Shown here: positions 61,030 to 64,000 of the stretch, piece by piece
Layout of the letters: the number at the start of each line of letters is the position of its first letter
Position numbering within the stretch: position 1 is the stretch's first letter
Assembly (NCBI GenBank): GCA_021730935.1
Contig: JAKFYJ010000006.1
Coordinates: forward strand, 1-64,000
Direction of reading: 5' to 3'
DNA: 64,000 nucleotides
From: Elusimicrobiota bacterium
Lineage (GTDB): Bacteria; Elusimicrobiota; Elusimicrobia; 2-02-FULL-39-32
Made by a program: the position numbers and the translations under genes
The notes under the pieces: generated by a model
Databases searched by the model: none
The model's input: only the letters and a program-made list of their open reading frames with translations
What the model was told of the DNA's origin: nothing

Positions 61030-61925
61030 ATCTGGACGGCCACGGGCCCGGCTCTGCCAGGGAGATTAGACATGCGGACTTCAGTCTGCGGAGCGTTTTT
61101 ATTTTTGAGAGTTTCGTCCGCGATTTCATTGAGCGTGACAAATTCGACGCCGTCTCGTTTGAGATCACGAATCCAGGCGGAAAAAACCGGAAACAGAGCC
61201 GTCCCTTCAACTTCCGTGTGGATGGAATGGACATGGGTGGAGAGACTGAGCGCCTTCATCTGGAGGGTGAGCTGTGCGTTGAAATTTTCAATGTTCACTC
61301 CGTCCCAGGCCAGCATTTCGTCCATGGTTGGGAGAGTGGAAGGAATTTGCAGTGTCTTGAATTGCTTTCCCCCGACCACGGGATAAAAAGGATGTTTGCC
61401 TCGCGTGTCGCTGGCGTATTTGAATCCGAAGGAATCCTGAATGCCGAGGCTGGCGCTCGTGATCATCCAGGCCGGAGCCGCGAAGGCTTTGGGTTTTTTG
61501 CCCATAACTTTTTCAAAAGCGCTGATGCCCAGTTCATAATGCCTGCGTATTTTTTCTTCGCTCATCCCCGGCAAATGGTCCTGCCACTCCACATGGTGAT
61601 ATCCGTGAATGCCGATCTCATGGCCTTCGCGTTCGATGTCTTGGGCAAGCTGAGGGAAAGAAGATCCGATCATGGGCGCGGGAAGCAGAGTTCCGCGAAG
61701 CATGGTTTTCAGGCTGTAAAGTTTGAGCGCGTTCGTGCGGAACATCTTTTTCAAAAACCCTTTTTTCCTGAACACGCGGAAGACCGCCCGCCCGGAAGCG
61801 TCTGGACCAAAGGGAACATAAAAGGAAGCGCGAATGCCGAGCTCTTTAAAAAGTTTTAAAAAATTCGGAATCCCGTCTTGCATCCCGTCATAAGTGTCGA
61901 CGTCAACTTTGAGGGCGAGGTGCAT
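61026..61925 (-). CDS. arnD: ArnD-like 4-deoxy-4-formamido-L-arabinose-phosphoundecaprenol deformylase
   Basis: The 299-residue CE4-type protein matches ArnD in order: LALKVDVDTYDGMQDGIPNFLKLFKELGIRASF, GPDASGRAVFRVFRKKGFLKKMFRTNALKLY, EIGIHGYHHVEWQD, APAWMITSASL, YASDTRGKHPF and IPSTLPTMDEML. ArnD removes the formyl group from undecaprenyl-linked Ara4FN, before L-Ara4N is moved to lipid A. An arnA-like end lies at 63839 on the same strand, with two foreign-looking genes between. TAATAT (61937-61932) ends 6 bp before the ATG, so a leaderless promoter inside the end of the DUF4276 gene is possible. Confidence 0.85.
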   Translation of the reverse strand: MHLALKVDVDTYDGMQDGIPNFLKLFKELGIRASFYVPFGPDASGRAVFRVFRKKGFLKKMFRTNALKLYSLKTMLRGTLLPAPMIGSSFPQLAQDIEREGHEIGIHGYHHVEWQDHLPGMSEEKIRRHYELGISAFEKVMGKKPKAFAAPAWMITSASLGIQDSFGFKYASDTRGKHPFYPVVGGKQFKTLQIPSTLPTMDEMLAWDGVNIENFNAQLTLQMKALSLSTHVHSIHTEVEGTALFPVFSAWIRDLKRDGVEFVTLNEIADETLKNKNAPQTEVRMSNLPGRAGPVAVQI

Positions 61926-61934
61926 GGATGAATA

Positions 61935-62546
61935 TTACGATACTAAAGTTTTAAGGCCTGATATAAAAACCTGAAAACTTTTCGATGTGTTGTGTTCTGG
62001 TACCATACGAAGTGAAATAGATGAGGCGGCATTAATTTTTTGAAGACCAGTTGTAAAATATCCAGCATGTTGTAAAATTGTCTCAAGTCTTTCCCATGTG
62101 CCTCCTCGAATTGAATCGGGGTTCCGAAAATCAGATTTTTGAGATAAATTTTTTGGTACCCCCGGGTAGGCTAGCTCGAGTGCTTGAACATCTCCTAAAA
62201 ACCAGGCCTCTAGCTCTTCAATAGCTATTCGGTTTAATATTTGGAAAGTGTTCTGATTAACGGATGTTTTTATTGTTAGCCCAGCATCCTTTGCGATATC
62301 ATTTAGATTATTTTTTATTGATATGCAATCCTCTCTATCTTTATCAATTAATACCACGATTTTGTATTCAGCGGGCATCCATTTTTTATAGGCTGTTAAA
62401 CGCTTTGGCAATTTCCTAAGCAAGTCGTATTTTCCATTGTGAGGATGTATAAGGTAAGTGATGTGGTTCGGCAATATTTTTGGAAGAAGGTTTCTTAATG
62501 CTACTTCAGCTGACGGCTCTTCAACTAAAAATTCAATGTGCGACAT
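61935..62546 (-). CDS. DUF4276 family protein (TOPRIM-like), partner of the AAA ATPase
   Basis: The 203-residue protein begins MSHIEFLVEEPSAEVALRNLLPKIL and has VVLIDKDREDC and IAIEELEAWFLGD. The early Glu and the D-x-D pattern fit the TOPRIM-like fold proposed for DUF4276. Such proteins are often encoded beside AAA_15/AAA_21 ATPases, as a split form of OLD-type nucleases linked with phage defence. It follows the ATPase by 14 bp and shares its AT-rich composition, unlike the surrounding genes. Confidence 0.82.
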   Translation of the reverse strand: MSHIEFLVEEPSAEVALRNLLPKILPNHITYLIHPHNGKYDLLRKLPKRLTAYKKWMPAEYKIVVLIDKDREDCISIKNNLNDIAKDAGLTIKTSVNQNTFQILNRIAIEELEAWFLGDVQALELAYPGVPKNLSQKSDFRNPDSIRGGTWERLETILQHAGYFTTGLQKINAASSISLRMVPEHNTSKSFQVFISGLKTLVS

Positions 62547-62560
62547 AAAATTCGATTTGA

Positions 62561-63790
62561 TTATTTAGAAGATTTAGGTGAGCCAGAATTTGTAAGAGGA
62601 TCTCCAACCTCAAAATGACCTTCCATCCATAAATCACCAAGGCAGGCGCCAGTTTCCATAAATTCTTTGACACCTTTCATATCGGAGGCTTTACGAACTT
62701 GAGTGAACCCATTTGAATCTCGATAAAGAATCCAAAGTTCCTTAGCTCTTAAGCCATTTACAAAGTAAGGTGAATGTGTCGTGACCATGAGCTGTGAAGT
62801 CGCGGCTGCGTTTCTGCACTCTTCAGATAATCCTATTAGGAGTCTAGGATGGAGTTGATTTTCAGGTTCTTCAATTCCAATCATTTGAGGCGGCTCAGGA
62901 TCGTACAAAAGTGTTAGGTAAGCTAACATTTTTAAAGTTCCATCAGATACAAACTTAGATAGAATAGGTTTTTCAAATGGAGCATCCTTTATTTGAAGAA
63001 GTAGTCTTCCGTCCTGCATTGATTCTGCTTCAACTTTTTCAAGGCGAGGAACTCTGTCTGAAAGTGTTTTCAATATCTTGGTTAACCTGTCCGGATGTTG
63101 TTCCTTCAAGTACTGAATGACATTGGGTAAATTATCTCCAATCGAGGACAATCGTTCTTGGGGACCTGCTTCGGGAACACCTTTGGTATTGTCAGCTGAA
63201 AGATATGATAGATACCAACCCGTAATAAATCGTCGCAAAGCGCTTACTCTCGGATGCTTAGCAAATTGCCCCAAGGTATTTACTGCTATCATTTCTCTTG
63301 ACTCAAGTTGCTCGTTCACTCGCTCTTCTTTTTCATCCGGAGCATCACCAGAAACTACTACCCCCTTTCCATTTTCAAAATCAAGAAATTTGAAAGGTTG
63401 TGCTGGAGGATTTCTAACCCATCTTAGCCATTCCTCAGATACAAAAGGTCCTTTAGCATCTTCGTCAATTGCGAGATGATATGTGATGATAGGAGTTTTT
63501 GGCTTTTCCCTATACTTAATTTCAATAACAATTTGTCCATTTTGCCCACGGGTGCGTAGTTCTTTAAATCTTCCTCGTTTATCCCAAGCTTTGCGCAGTC
63601 CCACTGAGAAACATTCAGAAAGAAATGCAAAAACATCAAAAATAGTAGTTTTTCCACTCCCATTGGGTCCTAAAAATACTGAAAGCGGCGAGAGATCTTT
63701 TAATTCAATATTTTTGAGAGCACGAAAATTTTCAACTTTTAAATTCTCAATACGTGGAACGTTTTTTATGCTTCGGTTTAACTTATTCAT
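62561..63790 (-). CDS. AAA family ATPase (AAA_15/AAA_21, OLD-like)
   Basis: The 409-residue protein has [36 protein letters not shown] (Walker A GPNGSGKT), a long helical insertion, [17 protein letters not shown] (ABC-type signature region), Walker B with [13 protein letters not shown] and the H-switch VTTHSPYFV. This is the SMC/ABC-like ATPase of OLD-type and related defence systems. GGAGG lies ahead of the ATG. With the DUF4276 gene it makes a two-gene cassette that divides the Ara4N genes. Codon use is clearly more AT-rich than that of its neighbours, indicating horizontal gain. Confidence 0.88.
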   Translation of the reverse strand: MNKLNRSIKNVPRIENLKVENFRALKNIELKDLSPLSVFLGPNGSGKTTIFDVFAFLSECFSVGLRKAWDKRGRFKELRTRGQNGQIVIEIKYREKPKTPIITYHLAIDEDAKGPFVSEEWLRWVRNPPAQPFKFLDFENGKGVVVSGDAPDEKEERVNEQLESREMIAVNTLGQFAKHPRVSALRRFITGWYLSYLSADNTKGVPEAGPQERLSSIGDNLPNVIQYLKEQHPDRLTKILKTLSDRVPRLEKVEAESMQDGRLLLQIKDAPFEKPILSKFVSDGTLKMLAYLTLLYDPEPPQMIGIEEPENQLHPRLLIGLSEECRNAAATSQLMVTTHSPYFVNGLRAKELWILYRDSNGFTQVRKASDMKGVKEFMETGACLGDLWMEGHFEVGDPLTNSGSPKSSK

Positions 63791-63838
63791 TGTGATCTTC
63801 CTCCAAAGCGATCATATCCATTGAAGACCATTGAGATT

Positions 63839-64000
63839 TTAAGCGTTTTCCTTCAGGAAATAATCGAGGGTTTTTTGGAGGGCGGTGTCCAAGTCCACTT
63901 TGGGTGTCCAGCCTAAAAGTTTTTCAGCTTTTTTTATGGACGGAGTCCGGAACTGGATGTCCTGATAACCTTTGCCGTAATAATCTTTCTCAGTCACATT
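63839..64000 (-). CDS. arnA: ArnA-like UDP-glucuronate decarboxylase/formyltransferase, C-terminal end (cut by window edge)
   Basis: The frame is open to the window edge and encodes the last 53 residues: TEKDYYGKGYQDIQFRTPSIKKAEKLLGW, then TPKVDLDTALQKTLDYFLKENA. The YGKGYQD-x5-PSI pattern and the terminal helix match the decarboxylase domain of ArnA and its close SDR relatives. ArnA oxidises and decarboxylates UDP-glucuronate on the way to L-Ara4N. Because only the end is visible, a monofunctional NAD-dependent epimerase/decarboxylase cannot be excluded. It lies 48 bp upstream of the AAA ATPase. Confidence 0.7.
   Translation of the reverse strand, partial: NVTEKDYYGKGYQDIQFRTPSIKKAEKLLGWTPKVDLDTALQKTLDYFLKENA

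Overview
The window comes from the chromosome of an uncultured Gram-negative bacterium. Evidence is the TonB-dependent outer-membrane receptors, PorV-like and other outer-membrane barrels, type IV pilin-like proteins and L-Ara4N lipid A genes. PorV-like barrels, FlgD/T9SS-like C-terminal domains, PilV/PilW/PilX-like operons and CHASE2 cyclases together suggest a candidate phylum of the Omnitrophota/Elusimicrobiota kind. That is a guess; no rRNA is present to test it. By eye the DNA is moderately GC-rich, with AT-richer patches (part of a TonB receptor gene, the 5' half of the cyclase gene, and the ATPase/DUF4276 pair at the right end).

Layout. 1-9.65 kb: the end of atpD and the whole of atpC, separated by about 8.9 kb. 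Between them lie two histidine kinases arranged tail to tail, a permease-less substrate-binding protein, two TonB receptors on the minus strand and a tandem-receiver regulator that overlaps atpC. 9.7-17.7 kb: a HEAT-repeat protein, a cyclic-nucleotide-gated MscS-type channel coupled to an adenylate cyclase, a DUF3307 protein, tRNA-Arg, a Spy-like protein, RecQ and tRNA-Ser. 17.8-22.4 kb: a His-rich outer-membrane protein and a second substrate-binding protein/TonB receptor pair, the receptor carrying a CxxCH motif.

22.5-49.9 kb is the most striking part. A kinase and three response regulators (one with a degenerate receiver) sit among two paralogous PilX/giant-PilV/PilW-like operons, whose central pseudopilins exceed 1,100 residues, and four PorV-like proteins next to proteins ending in FlgD/T9SS-like C-terminal domains. 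Seven promoter regions in this block carry GTWAC or TTTAC half-sites spaced exactly 11 bp apart. In six of them a -10 box lies 10, 21 or 32 bp from the last core, so helical phase is kept. This looks like one OmpR/PhoB-family regulon covering a surface or secretion system. Several of its genes appear to be transcribed without a leader.

50-64 kb: a TPR protein, hisG, a glycosyltransferase, a polysaccharide deacetylase, argF on the opposite strand, then a long minus-strand operon that looks like exopolysaccharide or envelope biogenesis (degenerate HD-GYP protein, CBM48 protein, AMIN/SLBB protein, flippase-like LPG-synthase family protein, ExeA-like ATPase, outer-membrane barrel). A MidA-like methyltransferase and arnD follow, then an AT-rich AAA-ATPase/DUF4276 pair that separates arnD from the 3' end of an arnA-like gene at the right edge.
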